This document shows, in pieces, positions 23,940 through 34,064 of a DNA stretch of 34,616 nucleotides. The position numbers and the translations under genes are program-made. The stretch is from an uncultured Aeromonas sp. (lineage in GTDB: Bacteria > Pseudomonadota > Gammaproteobacteria > Enterobacterales > Aeromonadaceae). Positions within the stretch are counted from its first letter, which is position 1. Every line of letters begins with the position of its first letter. The notes under the pieces were generated by a model. That model did no database searches. It was not told where the DNA came from and worked only from the letters and a program-made list of their open reading frames with translations. Location of the stretch: assembly GCA_945957575.1 (NCBI GenBank), contig CAMFLW010000023.1:1-34616 (forward strand), in the 5' to 3' direction.

Positions 23940-24728
23940 TTATTTCACATCCTTGAGCTTGGGTTTGGGTTGGATATATTCGCGGGCCACATCAACCACG
24001 GCGATGTCTTTCAAAAATTCGCGACCCAGCAGCACAGGGAAGGTCATGTCGCTACGGTCTTTCAGGGTAAATTCGGCTTTCTCGGTCATGTCGCCAATGC
24101 GCACGGCCAGACGCACCACCGGACGGCGGTCCAGATCGTCGGCAGAGGCCTGACGCACCCGCACATGGCGCACCAGCGGCGCTTCGATCTGAATCTTGTC
24201 GTCCACTTCCTGATGGCTCAGGAAGAAGCGCACCCAGTTTTTGCCGTTGCGCTCGAAAATGGTGATCTCCTGCGCACTGATGGAGGAGGTGGTCGCACCG
24301 GTATCGACCCGCGCCTGGAAGGCGTCGTTGGCCGCATCAACCCAGATCCACTCGGCTTCACCGACCATCAGCTTGCCATCGATGGTGTGACCCTGATTGG
24401 GGGCCGGGCACTTTTCGGTGGGGATGGCCATCGGCTTGGGCGGCTCGGAGGGGAGGGTGGCGAGCTTGTGGTCTACTTGCTTGACGGACTCTTTCATATT
24501 GGTGACATCAGTGTTGAGCTGAACCAGCAGGTGCTGTTGCTGCACATACTGCTTCTGTTGCTGTTCCATGGATGTTTGCAGGCGCTGCTCGCTCTGGCTC
24601 AGCTCGCTACGAAACTCGGCCAGCGTCAGAGCAGGGACCTGAGGCGCTTTTTCCATATTGACACACCCGCCGAGACTAAGCAGGGAGAGCAGGGTCATTC
24701 CTTTTAATTTGCTTTTCATGTCATTCAT
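23940..24728 (-). CDS. Retropepsin-like lipoprotein ('ATP-dependent zinc protease' family)
   Basis: A 262-residue putative lipoprotein. The lipobox is LSLGGC with C22. A coiled coil rich in Gln (about residues 36-95) follows, then a C-terminal domain with D142-T143-G144-A145 (ARVDTGATTSSISA) and FPVLLGREFL (230-239). The DTGA plus hydrophobic-LGRxFL pair is the signature of retropepsin-type aspartyl proteases. The family is often named ATP-dependent zinc protease, but no HExxH zinc site or Walker motif is visible, so that name looks misleading. First gene of the trio. AGGA lies upstream of ATG 24728; a second ATG at 24719 is possible. As a single DTGA protein it should act as a dimer, by analogy with retropepsins. 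Confidence 0.86.
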   Translation of the reverse strand: MNDMKSKLKGMTLLSLLSLGGCVNMEKAPQVPALTLAEFRSELSQSEQRLQTSMEQQQKQYVQQQHLLVQLNTDVTNMKESVKQVDHKLATLPSEPPKPMAIPTEKCPAPNQGHTIDGKLMVGEAEWIWVDAANDAFQARVDTGATTSSISAQEITIFERNGKNWVRFFLSHQEVDDKIQIEAPLVRHVRVRQASADDLDRRPVVRLAVRIGDMTEKAEFTLKDRSDMTFPVLLGREFLKDIAVVDVAREYIQPKPKLKDVK

Positions 24729-24780
24729 TTAACTGTGCTTCCTGGAATTGGGTCAGTGTAACTTCCACAGCCGCCATCGG

Positions 24781-26570
<1,790 letters not shown>

Positions 26571-26776
26571 TCAGAGTAGATTTATCACCTGTTTACGAAC
26601 GGGGTGGCTGGTCGTGAAATCCTTTGGACCTGTCCTGTTCGTACGGGCCATGTTCCGGACCCTTACTTGGGGCGGTAGTGTAGAGGATTGATGGCCATTT
26701 GTCTTGACGCCAGGGCTTGCCACGCCACAAAAAAGCACTTTTTTTGCAGCGAAACGATGGCCGCAGAATGGGTTGG

Positions 26777-27625
26777 CTAAAAGCGCAGCACTCCCTGCCG
26801 TGCGCGATCGTTTTCCCCCGGCCAGGGGGCCATCTCCTGCTCCAGCAAGCGGGTGACCTGACGGGCCAGCTCGGGGGCCTGGGCGTTGTCGGCAGTATGT
26901 ATATAGAGGTAGAGGTCCTTGCCCTCCGCGAGCCACTGGCGCCAGTGGGGGAGCCAGCTGGGCAGGAAGGGGTGATTGGCCGCCGGATCCGGCAGGCCGA
27001 TAAAGCGCACCATGGGGGCGTTGGCGGTGGCCAGCAGATGCACCGGTAGGCGCGGTTTCTTGCCCTGGGCATCGACAAGGGCTGGCGTGGTTGCTGGCAC
27101 CGAGAAGAGTGGCCGGCTGTCGAGCATCACCCGGTTCACACCCTGTTCCATCAGCAGCCGGTTCAAGGCCCGCTCGGCCTCCCCCTTGGCGAAAAAGTCG
27201 GGGTGACGCACCTCGAGGGCGTAGCGAAACGCCCGCGGCAGCCGATCGATGAAGGCCGCCAGTCTGGCCAGCCCCTCTGGCCCAAAACGGGCGGGCAACT
27301 GCAGGGTGAGCAGCCCCAGCTTGTCGTGCAGCGGGGCGAGCAGGCGAATAAAGTCGGCGACTTGTTTGTCTGCGCTCACCAGATCGCTCTGGTGGCTGAT
27401 GGTTTGCGGAAATTTGAAGTTGAAACGAAAGTGATCGGGCACCGCATCGGCCCAGCGCTGTACCGTGTCCGGTGTCGGCAGGGCGTAGAAGGTGGTGTTG
27501 CCCTCCACCGAATTGAACACGGTGGCGTAGTGGGCGAGGTGTTCGGCAGGCTTGGCGCCAAGGCCCAGCAACTGGCCGGGCCAGCTGGGGTGGTACCACT
27601 GTGGCAGGCCCAAATAGAGGCTCAT
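26777..27625 (-). CDS. DUF72-family protein of unknown function
   Basis: A 282-residue protein of the DUF72 (YecE-like) family, which has a TIM-barrel-like fold and no settled activity. Family motifs: LGLPQWYHPSWPGQLL at the start, FNSVEGNTTFYALPTPDTVQ with RWADAVPDHFRFNFKFPQTI, the middle FRYALEVRHPDFF, and DLYLYIHTADNAQAPELARQ near the end. The start at 27625 removes a basic, unconserved 23-residue extension. The ribosome site is weak (GAG). It diverges from the zinc-ribbon/aspS unit, an arrangement I recall from related gamma-proteobacteria. No function can be assigned. Confidence 0.88.
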   Translation of the reverse strand: MSLYLGLPQWYHPSWPGQLLGLGAKPAEHLAHYATVFNSVEGNTTFYALPTPDTVQRWADAVPDHFRFNFKFPQTISHQSDLVSADKQVADFIRLLAPLHDKLGLLTLQLPARFGPEGLARLAAFIDRLPRAFRYALEVRHPDFFAKGEAERALNRLLMEQGVNRVMLDSRPLFSVPATTPALVDAQGKKPRLPVHLLATANAPMVRFIGLPDPAANHPFLPSWLPHWRQWLAEGKDLYLYIHTADNAQAPELARQVTRLLEQEMAPWPGENDRARQGVLRF

Positions 27626-27723
27626 GGTGGCTAATCTCTTCGCTCTTGGTGCATTCGTGCCGATTTTTTGCCCGCTTTTTGCCATCGAGTGCAAAAAACT
27701 GGCGAAAGGAGGCTGCTGGCCAT

Positions 27724-27753
27724 TTTACCCAAAAGGGGGTTTTCCTCTATAAT
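27724..27753 (+). promoter_or_regulatory. Sigma-70 promoter for the zinc ribbon gene and aspS
   Basis: A perfect -10 TATAAT (27748-27753) has TTTACC (27724-27729, 4 of 6 to the -35) 18 bases upstream. It lies 35 bases before the first ATG. Confidence 0.6.
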
Positions 27754-27787
27754 GCCAGCCCTTTTGTTTTTCAATTTCTTGTGACCC

Positions 27788-28033
27788 ATGCCTATCTACG
27801 AATATCGTTGCGACGTCTGTGGCCATGAATTGGCAAAACTGCAAAAGCTTTCCGATGCCCCCCTGACCGACTGTCCGGCCTGTAGCAAGCCGAATCTGGT
27901 CAAGCTGATATCGGCGGCAGGCTTCCGGCTCAAGGGAACCGGATGGTACGAGACTGATTTCAAACCGGGTAAGAAAAAGAATCTGGCCAGCTGTGAGACA
28001 GACGGTGCTTGCCAGTCGTGCCCGGCGGCCTAA
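27788..28033 (+). CDS. FmdB-type zinc ribbon protein
   Basis: An 81-residue protein with two CxxC knuckles (CDVCG at residues 8-12 and CPACS at 29-33) after the conserved start [15 protein letters not shown]. This is the FmdB/CxxC_CxxC_SSSS regulatory-domain family. The C-terminus is basic and ends with four more Cys ([15 protein letters not shown] has three of them in a cluster), which could bind a further metal ion. It lies directly upstream of aspS, a common gamma-proteobacterial arrangement. Its ribosome site is weak. Its job is unknown; nucleic acid or protein binding is a family-level guess. Confidence 0.88.
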   Translation: MPIYEYRCDVCGHELAKLQKLSDAPLTDCPACSKPNLVKLISAAGFRLKGTGWYETDFKPGKKKNLASCETDGACQSCPAA

Positions 28034-28071
28034 GGTTAACCGTCTCTCTACAATTTCGAAGGAAGAAGTCC

Positions 28072-29838
28072 ATGCGCTCTATCTATTGCGGACAGGTCAA
28101 TGAGGCCCATGCAGGGCAGACCATTACATTGTGCGGTTGGGTTCATCGTCGTCGTGATCTCGGCGGTCTGATCTTTATCGATATGCGCGACCGGGAAGGG
28201 ATCGTTCAGGTGTTCTTCGATCCGGACAAGCCGGACGCGTTCGCCCTGGCCTCCGAGCTGCGCGGCGAGTTCTGCATCCAGGTGACCGGCGTGGTGCGCA
28301 CCCGTCCCGAGTCCCAGCGCAACAGCGACATGGCCACTGGCGCCATCGAAGTGTTCGCCCACGAACTCAACATCATCAACCGTGCCGAGCCGCTGCCGCT
28401 GGACTTCAATCAGGTCAACAGCGAAGAGATCAGCCTCAAGTATCGTTACCTGGATCTGCGTCGTCCCGAGATGGCCAAGTACCTGAAGACCCGTGCCAAG
28501 GCCAGCGCCTTCGTACGCCGCTTCATGGACGAGCACGGCTTCCTCGATATCGAGACCCCGATGCTGACCAAGGCCACCCCGGAAGGTGCCCGTGACTATC
28601 TGGTGCCGAGCCGCGTGCACAAGGGCAAGTTCTACGCCCTGCCGCAATCACCCCAGCTGTTCAAGCAGTTGCTGATGATGTCCGGCTTCGATCGCTACTA
28701 CCAGATCGTCAAGTGCTTCCGTGACGAAGACCTGCGTGCCGACCGCCAGCCGGAATTCACCCAGATCGACGTGGAGACCTCCTTCATGACCGCGCCGCAG
28801 GTGCGTGAAGTGATGGAAGAGATGATCCGCAAACTGTGGCTGCACATCCTGAACGTGGATCTGGGCGACTTCCCGATCATGACCTTCGACGAAGCCATGC
28901 GTCGCTACGGCTCCGACAAGCCGGACCTGCGTCTGCCGATGGAGCTGGTCGATGTGGCCGATCTGCTGACCGCCGTCGAGTTCGCCGTGTTCGCCGGCCC
29001 TGCCAACGATCCGAAAGGCCGCGTGGCTGCCCTGAAAGTACCGGGCGGCGCCGAGCTCTCTCGCAAGCAGATCGACGAGTACACCAAGTTTGTCGGCATC
29101 TACGGTGCCAAGGGCCTGGCCTGGATGAAGGTCAACGAAGCGGCCAACGGTATCGAAGGCGTGCAGTCTCCGGTTGCCAAGTTCCTCTCTGACGCCATCG
29201 TGCGCGAGATCCTGGCCCGTACCGGCGCGGCCGACGGCGACATCATCTTCTTCGGTGCCGACTCCAAGAAAGTGGTCTGCGATGCCATGGGCGCCCTGCG
29301 TCTGAAAGTGGGCCGTGATCTGGGTCTGCTGGAGAACAGCTGGAAGCCGCTGTGGGTCATCGACTTCCCGATGTTCGAGGAAGATGGCGAAGGCGGTCTG
29401 GCTGCCATGCACCACCCCTTCACCGCGCCGAGCAACATGAGCCCGGCCGAGCTGAAAGCCAATCCGGTGGGTGCTTACGCCAACGCCTACGACATGGTGA
29501 TCAACGGCTACGAAGTGGGTGGCGGCTCTGTCCGTATCCACAACAGCGAGATGCAGGCCACCGTGTTCGACATCCTGGGGATCACCCCGGCCGAGCAGCG
29601 CCTGAAGTTCGGCTTCCTGCTGGATGCCCTGAAGTACGGTACCCCGCCGCACGCCGGTCTGGCCTTCGGTCTGGACCGTCTCAGCATGCTGCTGACCGGC
29701 ACAGAAAACATTCGGGACGTCATTGCCTTCCCGAAAACCACTGCGGCCGCCTGTCTGATGACCGACGCCCCCAGCCTTGCCAACGCCGCCCAACTGGGCG
29801 AGCTGGCGATTGCAACCACCGTCAAGGGTGATGAGTAA
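28072..29838 (+). CDS. aspS: Aspartyl-tRNA synthetase
   Basis: A 588-residue class II synthetase, close to the 590 of E. coli AspRS. It charges tRNA-Asp with aspartate. The N-terminal OB-fold (residues 1-105) has [20 protein letters not shown]. Motif 2 is [18 protein letters not shown] (from F216), the bacterial GAD insertion covers roughly 290-420, and motif 3 is [13 protein letters not shown] with R536. AGGAAG precedes ATG 28072. Longer in-frame starts overlap the upstream gene. Codon use is strongly biased toward C-ending and G-ending codons, as expected for a highly expressed gene, and contrasts with eptA further on. Confidence 0.98.
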   Translation: MRSIYCGQVNEAHAGQTITLCGWVHRRRDLGGLIFIDMRDREGIVQVFFDPDKPDAFALASELRGEFCIQVTGVVRTRPESQRNSDMATGAIEVFAHELNIINRAEPLPLDFNQVNSEEISLKYRYLDLRRPEMAKYLKTRAKASAFVRRFMDEHGFLDIETPMLTKATPEGARDYLVPSRVHKGKFYALPQSPQLFKQLLMMSGFDRYYQIVKCFRDEDLRADRQPEFTQIDVETSFMTAPQVREVMEEMIRKLWLHILNVDLGDFPIMTFDEAMRRYGSDKPDLRLPMELVDVADLLTAVEFAVFAGPANDPKGRVAALKVPGGAELSRKQIDEYTKFVGIYGAKGLAWMKVNEAANGIEGVQSPVAKFLSDAIVREILARTGAADGDIIFFGADSKKVVCDAMGALRLKVGRDLGLLENSWKPLWVIDFPMFEEDGEGGLAAMHHPFTAPSNMSPAELKANPVGAYANAYDMVINGYEVGGGSVRIHNSEMQATVFDILGITPAEQRLKFGFLLDALKYGTPPHAGLAFGLDRLSMLLTGTENIRDVIAFPKTTAAACLMTDAPSLANAAQLGELAIATTVKGDE

Positions 29839-29853
29839 GCCCTTCCGGGCACC

Positions 29854-29880
29854 GGAGGTCGCGTAGCGGCCTCCCTGTTC
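29854..29880 (+). terminator. Possible terminator or attenuating hairpin after aspS
   Basis: A 9-bp stem (29854-29862 with 29866-29874, one G-T pair) and a 3-base loop. The tail CTGTTCCCC is poor in T, so termination may be partial and yebC may be read from the same transcript. Confidence 0.45.
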
Positions 29881-29939
29881 CCCTTGCGTTAGCAATGACG
29901 TGTGTTACTGAAATTTCAAAAATATAACGGAGAGTCTCT

Positions 29940-30680
29940 ATGGCAGGTCACAGTAAATGGGCCAACATCAAACACCGCAAGGCCGCTCAGGATGCCAAGC
30001 GTGGCAAGATCTTCACCAAGCTGATCCGCGAAATCACTACCTCCGCGCGTCTGGGTGATGCCGATCCGGCCAACAACCCGCGTCTGCGTGCTGCGGTGAC
30101 TGCCGCCCTGACCAACAACATGACCCGCGACACCATCAACCGTGCCATCCAGCGTGGCGCCGGTGGTGGCGATGGCGAGCAGCTCGAGACCATCGTATAC
30201 GAAGGTTACGGCCCGGCCGGCTCTGCCGTCATGGTTGAGTGTCTGACTGACAACCGCAACCGTACCGTAGCCGAAGTGCGTCACGCCTTCAGCAAGTGCG
30301 GTGGCAACCTAGGTACCGACGGCTCCGTCGCCTATCTGTTCAGCAAGAAAGGTCTGCTGACTTTCGTTGGCGTGGACGAAGATGCCCTGATGGACGCCGC
30401 GCTGGAAGCGGGTGCCGATGACGTGGTGACCGAAGAGGATGGCACCATCGAGGTGTACACCACCCCGAACGACTTCGGTACCGTGCTGGACGGTCTGGAA
30501 GCTGCCGGCTTCAAGGCCCAGAGCGCCGAAGTGACCATGATCCCCTCCACCGAAGCGGAGCTGGATGCCGAGACCGCGCCCAAGCTGATGCGCCTCATCG
30601 ACATGCTGGAAGATCTGGACGACGTGCAGGAGGTGTACCACAACGGTTCCATCTCCGACGAAGTGGCCGCGACCCTGTAA
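29940..30680 (+). CDS. yebC: YebC/PmpR-family protein (TACO1 family)
   Basis: A 246-residue protein with the conserved start [20 protein letters not shown] and the family blocks [40 protein letters not shown] and [13 protein letters not shown]. Members are described as transcription regulators, and more recently as factors that help ribosomes through difficult proline stretches. Which applies here cannot be seen. GGAGA lies before the ATG. It follows aspS by 101 bases, as in many gamma-proteobacteria, but a strong terminator closes the unit and ruvC, its usual downstream neighbour, is absent. Confidence 0.96.
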   Translation: MAGHSKWANIKHRKAAQDAKRGKIFTKLIREITTSARLGDADPANNPRLRAAVTAALTNNMTRDTINRAIQRGAGGGDGEQLETIVYEGYGPAGSAVMVECLTDNRNRTVAEVRHAFSKCGGNLGTDGSVAYLFSKKGLLTFVGVDEDALMDAALEAGADDVVTEEDGTIEVYTTPNDFGTVLDGLEAAGFKAQSAEVTMIPSTEAELDAETAPKLMRLIDMLEDLDDVQEVYHNGSISDEVAATL

Positions 30681-30699
30681 TCGCGCTCACACTCCTTGC

Positions 30700-30729
30700 A
30701 AATGGCAGCCAGATGGCTGCCATTTTTTT
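30700..30729 (+). terminator. Strong terminator after yebC
   Basis: An 11-bp stem AAATGGCAGCC/GGCTGCCATTT with an AGAT loop (30711-30714) and a run of T's. Confidence 0.93.
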
Positions 30730-31057
30730 ATCGTGTCACAGCCAAAAAGCTTGGCTTGTCATACGTTGTCTCCTTGCAACAATCGGCGCTCCATTTAACT
30801 CATCTTTTCTTCGTTCCCACCCGGCTCACAGTTTTCGATTTATTTTTGCCGCCAGCTGCTGGTTGCCTCTCTTATTCATCTTTGGTACATCGAAAACCCT
30901 TTATACAGTGTGGATAGCTTGCTGCGGCTATAACGTTCTGGTGAACGAACAACCATCGCCATGGATTAACTATCGGTTGGGGTGACGTCATTTGGTATCG
31001 ATATAGACATCAAGCGCACATCAGCAGTTATTTTCATTATATGGAGCCAGGTTGCTT
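30730..31057. other. 328-base AT-rich intergenic region upstream of eptA
   Basis: No gene is supported here. Two plus-strand open frames (73 and 90 codons, starting upstream of or inside the yebC terminator) have no family resemblance. No PmrA-box pair (TTTAAG-type repeats) was found by eye, and no promoter stands out. Confidence 0.5.
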
Positions 31058-32683
31058 ATGCCGTCAGTGTTCAAGATAAACGTCGTGCCCTTTGTCTTTA
31101 TATTGGCATTAGCCTTCGCTCTGTTATTTAACTGGCCGATATTTCTGCATCTATACGATATTTTATCCCAGCTCGAACGATATAAAACAGGTTTTGTCAT
31201 ATCGTTGCCCATCGTGCTGATCGCTGCGCTCAATTTTGTATTTGTGCCATTTTCGGTTCGCTATCTGATAAAACCCTTCTTTGCATTGCTGTTCGTTACC
31301 AGCTCCATCGCCAGCTATACCATGTTGAAATATGGGGTGCAGTTTGACAGGACGATGATCCAGAATGTATTTGAAACCAATCAGAGCGAAGCTCTCTCCT
31401 ATATCAGCTTGCCCATCGTTACTTGGGTGGTATTAACAGGATTCCTGCCGGCGATCCTGCTCTTCTTCGTGAAAATTGAATATGCCAGTCGCTGGTATAA
31501 AGGGCTGCTCTACCGTGCGTTGTCGATGTTGGCCTCACTAGTGGTCGTTGCCACGGTGGCGGTATTTTATTATCAGGACTATGTCTCGGTCGGTAGAAAC
31601 AATACCAGCCTGAAGCGGGAGATTGTGCCGGCCAACTTCGTCAACAGCACCACCAAATATTTCTACAACCGTTATCTGGCAAAGCCCATTCCCTTTACCA
31701 CTATCGGTGATGATGCCACCAGGGTGGTAAAAGAGGATAAGCCTACTCTGATGTTTCTGGTATTGGGCGAGGCGGCCCGCAGCATGAATTACTCGATGAA
31801 TGGCTATGCCAGAGAGACCAACCCATTTACCAGCGAAGTAGGCGGGGTGATCTCTTTCAAGGATGTGCGCTCTTGCGGCACGGCAACGGCTGTATCGGTA
31901 CCCTGCATGTTCTCGAATATGGGGCGCAAAGAGTTTGATGGCAATCAGGCGCGTAATTCGGAAGGGCTCCTGGACGTGCTGCAAAAGGCGGGCATATCCA
32001 TCTACTGGAAAGACAATAACAGCGACTGCAAAGGTGTTTGTGACCGGGTGCCCAATATCAAGATCCAGCCTGCGACCTATCCCGAGTTGTGCAAGGGCGA
32101 TACCTGTTATGACGAGGTGCTGCTGCAGGGAGTGGAGCAGGAGGTTGCCAATATGAAGGGGGACAAGCTGCTGGCTTTCCACTTGCTCGGTAGCCATGGC
32201 CCAACCTACTACAAGCGTTACCCGGCCTCACAGCGGCAGTTTGTTCCGGACTGTCAGCGCAGCGATATCGAGAACTGCACCAATGAAGAGCTGGTCAATA
32301 CCTATGACAACACCATCCGTTATGCCGATTTTGTCATTGCCCAGCTGATTGCCAGGCTGAAGCAGTATGAGGGGCAATACAATACGGCGCTGCTCTATAT
32401 CTCCGACCATGGTCAATCTCTCGGAGAGAGCGGGCTTTATCTGCATTCGGCTCCTTATCAGATTGCACCCGATGAGCAGACACGTATACCTATGCAGTTC
32501 TGGGTATCACCTGGTTTTGCCAAAGAGAAAGGGCTGGATATGAACTGTTTGCGGGAAAATGCCGACAAGGTCAGCTACTCGCAGGACAACCTATTTCCCT
32601 CCATGCTTGGTATATGGGATGTCAAAACGGCAGTTTATAAGCAAGGACTGGATCTATTCAGTCAATGCCGGATAAAACAATAA
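31058..32683 (+). CDS. eptA: MCR-3-like lipid A phosphoethanolamine transferase (EptA family)
   Basis: A 541-residue inner-membrane enzyme that transfers phosphoethanolamine to lipid A, a modification that lowers binding of cationic peptides such as colistin. About five N-terminal helices (residues 8-170) precede a periplasmic sulfatase-fold domain. Long stretches are as I recall MCR-3 (SVGRNN, NREIVPANFVNST-like region, CGTATAVSVPCMFSNMGRKE, GSHGPTYYKRYP), and the length is identical. Active-site residues: E238, T277 nucleophile, H380, D450, H451, H463. Two positions differ from usual: A240 (GEAAR rather than GETAR) and Q453 (DHGQS rather than DHGES). Six or more Cys pairs fit periplasmic disulfides. 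The start at 31058 gives MPSVFKI, like MCR-3 MPSLIKI. No dgkA follows. Confidence 0.93.
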   Translation: MPSVFKINVVPFVFILALAFALLFNWPIFLHLYDILSQLERYKTGFVISLPIVLIAALNFVFVPFSVRYLIKPFFALLFVTSSIASYTMLKYGVQFDRTMIQNVFETNQSEALSYISLPIVTWVVLTGFLPAILLFFVKIEYASRWYKGLLYRALSMLASLVVVATVAVFYYQDYVSVGRNNTSLKREIVPANFVNSTTKYFYNRYLAKPIPFTTIGDDATRVVKEDKPTLMFLVLGEAARSMNYSMNGYARETNPFTSEVGGVISFKDVRSCGTATAVSVPCMFSNMGRKEFDGNQARNSEGLLDVLQKAGISIYWKDNNSDCKGVCDRVPNIKIQPATYPELCKGDTCYDEVLLQGVEQEVANMKGDKLLAFHLLGSHGPTYYKRYPASQRQFVPDCQRSDIENCTNEELVNTYDNTIRYADFVIAQLIARLKQYEGQYNTALLYISDHGQSLGESGLYLHSAPYQIAPDEQTRIPMQFWVSPGFAKEKGLDMNCLRENADKVSYSQDNLFPSMLGIWDVKTAVYKQGLDLFSQCRIKQ

Positions 32684-32694
32684 CCTTATCCATT

Positions 32695-32724
32695 AAAACA
32701 GGCGGCTATGGCTGCCTGTTTTTT
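32695..32724 (+). terminator. Terminator of eptA
   Basis: A 12-bp stem with one G-T pair (32695-32706 with 32711-32722), TATG loop, run of T's. It starts 12 bases after the eptA stop. Confidence 0.9.
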
Positions 32725-33082
32725 ATTAAAATTTCATACAACTTTTAGCTAAGGGTATCTGGAGCCACTTAGAAATAGTTTATTGTTCTAGTCTCCCCAA
32801 ATTCCCTTTCTAAATTACAACACTTCAAATTGATTGCAATGTGGCATTGATAATACTCGCCGCAGTTATAGTTTCTGTTGACCAATTATTTTGGTAATAA
32901 AAATGAAAGGGCATTCCTTTTATGTTCGAACAAAAGTCGAGCTTGTTGTTAATGGATGTTTATTTGCCACACATAGTCACAATTAGCTACATATTATCAC
33001 ACGGTTATCATTGACCCTGGAGTATGGTCAAAGGATTAGCATCCTCAACATATTCATCATCACGTAGCGGGAGTGAAATTGT
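32725..33082. other. 358-base AT-rich intergenic region upstream of the second EamA gene
   Basis: No supported gene. It holds a small dyad ACCAA-TTATT-TTGGT (32881-32895) and the promoter-like dyad at 33011-33042. The base composition is clearly more AT-rich than the flagellar or aspS regions. Confidence 0.5.
33011..33042 (+). promoter_or_regulatory. Candidate promoter with dyad in a long spacer (MerR-type layout)
   Basis: TTGACC (33011-33016) serves as a good -35 and also forms a dyad with GGTCAA (33026-33031). TAGCAT (33037-33042, 4 of 6) lies 20 bases after the -35. A 19-20 base spacer with a dyad is the layout of promoters controlled by MerR-family regulators. No such regulator is encoded nearby. 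Confidence 0.35.
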
Positions 33083-33988
33083 ATGAGGGTTATGCTGTTT
33101 ATCTCAGTCTGTTTTATTTGGGGCACAACCTGGCTTGCCATGGCTATTGCCGGCGAGTCGATCCCCTCGCTGGCTGCGACAGCACTGCGTTTTATGGTGA
33201 TGTCACCCATATTGATTGTTCTTGCCCTAAAAAGTCAGGTACCGCTGCTGTTTCCAAGAGAAAAATGGCATTACATACCGGTGATCGCCATCTTCTATTT
33301 TGCCATCCCATTCTGGTTCATGATTGAAGGGGAGAAATATATCTCGTCCGGTTTGGCATCCATCATCTTCAGCTATATGCCCATCACGATTATGTTGCTG
33401 TCATACCTTATGGCAAGGCAACGCTTCACACTACGCCAGATAATGGCTTTGCTGGTCACTCTGGCGAGTTTGGCTGGCATCATCGCCATAGAGTCCGGGA
33501 TTTCCGGCAGCAACTATCTGGTGGGGATTGCCTTGCTCAGCGGAGCTGTCTTGCTGCATGGGTGCATATACATACTGAAACAGCATCGGTTCGAGCAGAT
33601 CCACGTTTTGACCTTCAGCGCTATCCCAAGCGGGGTCGCTTCCATATTGCTACTGTTTGCGAGTCTGGCAATGGAGCAAACGCTGGTATCAGAGGTCTCC
33701 CTCTCGTCGTCACTGGCTGTGTTCTATCTGGGCAGTGTTGCCGGGGTAGGGGGGATAGTGGCCTATTTCAAGCTCAATACGCTGGTCACTCCCTTCAAGG
33801 CATCACTCTGTTTTCTGGTCTTTCCGGTGATTGCGGTGGGGCTTGAAGCCATGGTGGCGGGGCGTATGCTCTCTTCCTTTTCGCTGCTCTTCACATTGCC
33901 GCTGGCATGCGGCATCTATCTGTTGCTCAAACCCGAGCAAGCGAGTCGTGATGAGGGCGAGATTGCCACTCAGCGCCGTGTTGGTTGA
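33083..33988 (+). CDS. DMT-superfamily (EamA) transporter
   Basis: A 301-residue membrane protein with about ten helices in two EamA repeats (roughly residues 3-136 and 147-285). FIWGTTWLAMAIAGESIPSL followed by AATALRF is the usual EamA start (W-G-x-x-W and the R-F pair). The second half ends its core with LNTLVTPFKASLCFLVFPVI. It differs clearly from the first EamA protein of the window (424-1323), so they are not recent duplicates. GGGAG lies upstream of ATG 33083; ATG 33092 is an alternative. It stands alone, with a terminator downstream and a long upstream region. Substrate unknown; export of amino acids or metabolites is the family norm. Confidence 0.88.
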   Translation: MRVMLFISVCFIWGTTWLAMAIAGESIPSLAATALRFMVMSPILIVLALKSQVPLLFPREKWHYIPVIAIFYFAIPFWFMIEGEKYISSGLASIIFSYMPITIMLLSYLMARQRFTLRQIMALLVTLASLAGIIAIESGISGSNYLVGIALLSGAVLLHGCIYILKQHRFEQIHVLTFSAIPSGVASILLLFASLAMEQTLVSEVSLSSSLAVFYLGSVAGVGGIVAYFKLNTLVTPFKASLCFLVFPVIAVGLEAMVAGRMLSSFSLLFTLPLACGIYLLLKPEQASRDEGEIATQRRVG

Positions 33989-34014
33989 TGTAAGCGCTGC
34001 GCGATCAATTGCCA

Positions 34015-34048
34015 ATAAAAAAGCCCGCGCAGTGCGCGGGCTTTCTAT
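34015..34048. terminator. Bidirectional terminator between the EamA gene and adhE
   Basis: A perfect 10-bp stem AAGCCCGCGC/GCGCGGGCTT (34021-34030 with 34034-34043) and a 3-base loop. It has A's before and T's after, so it can stop both the rightward EamA transcript and the leftward adhE transcript. Confidence 0.9.
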
Positions 34049-34064
34049 TTCTACTCAGGCGAGA

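Noticed and set aside
23115..24707. 530-codon plus-strand open frame across the 7-TM and retropepsin-like genes
   Set aside because: It spans the junction of two well-supported minus-strand genes and has no recognisable domain. It is an antisense artefact of codon bias.
28648..29895. 415-codon open frame antisense to aspS
   Set aside because: It is a shadow of a highly biased, G/C-rich third-position gene. The protein is His/Gly/Gln-rich with no family resemblance, and aspS on the other strand is certain.
30696..30985. Two plus-strand open frames after yebC (73 and 90 codons)
   Set aside because: They start at or inside the yebC terminator hairpin, overlap each other in different frames, and show no family features.
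32903..32986. 27-codon plus-strand frame (MKGHSFYVRTK...) upstream of the second EamA gene
   Set aside because: It is too short to judge, has no proper ribosome site, and lies in AT-rich DNA where such frames occur by chance.
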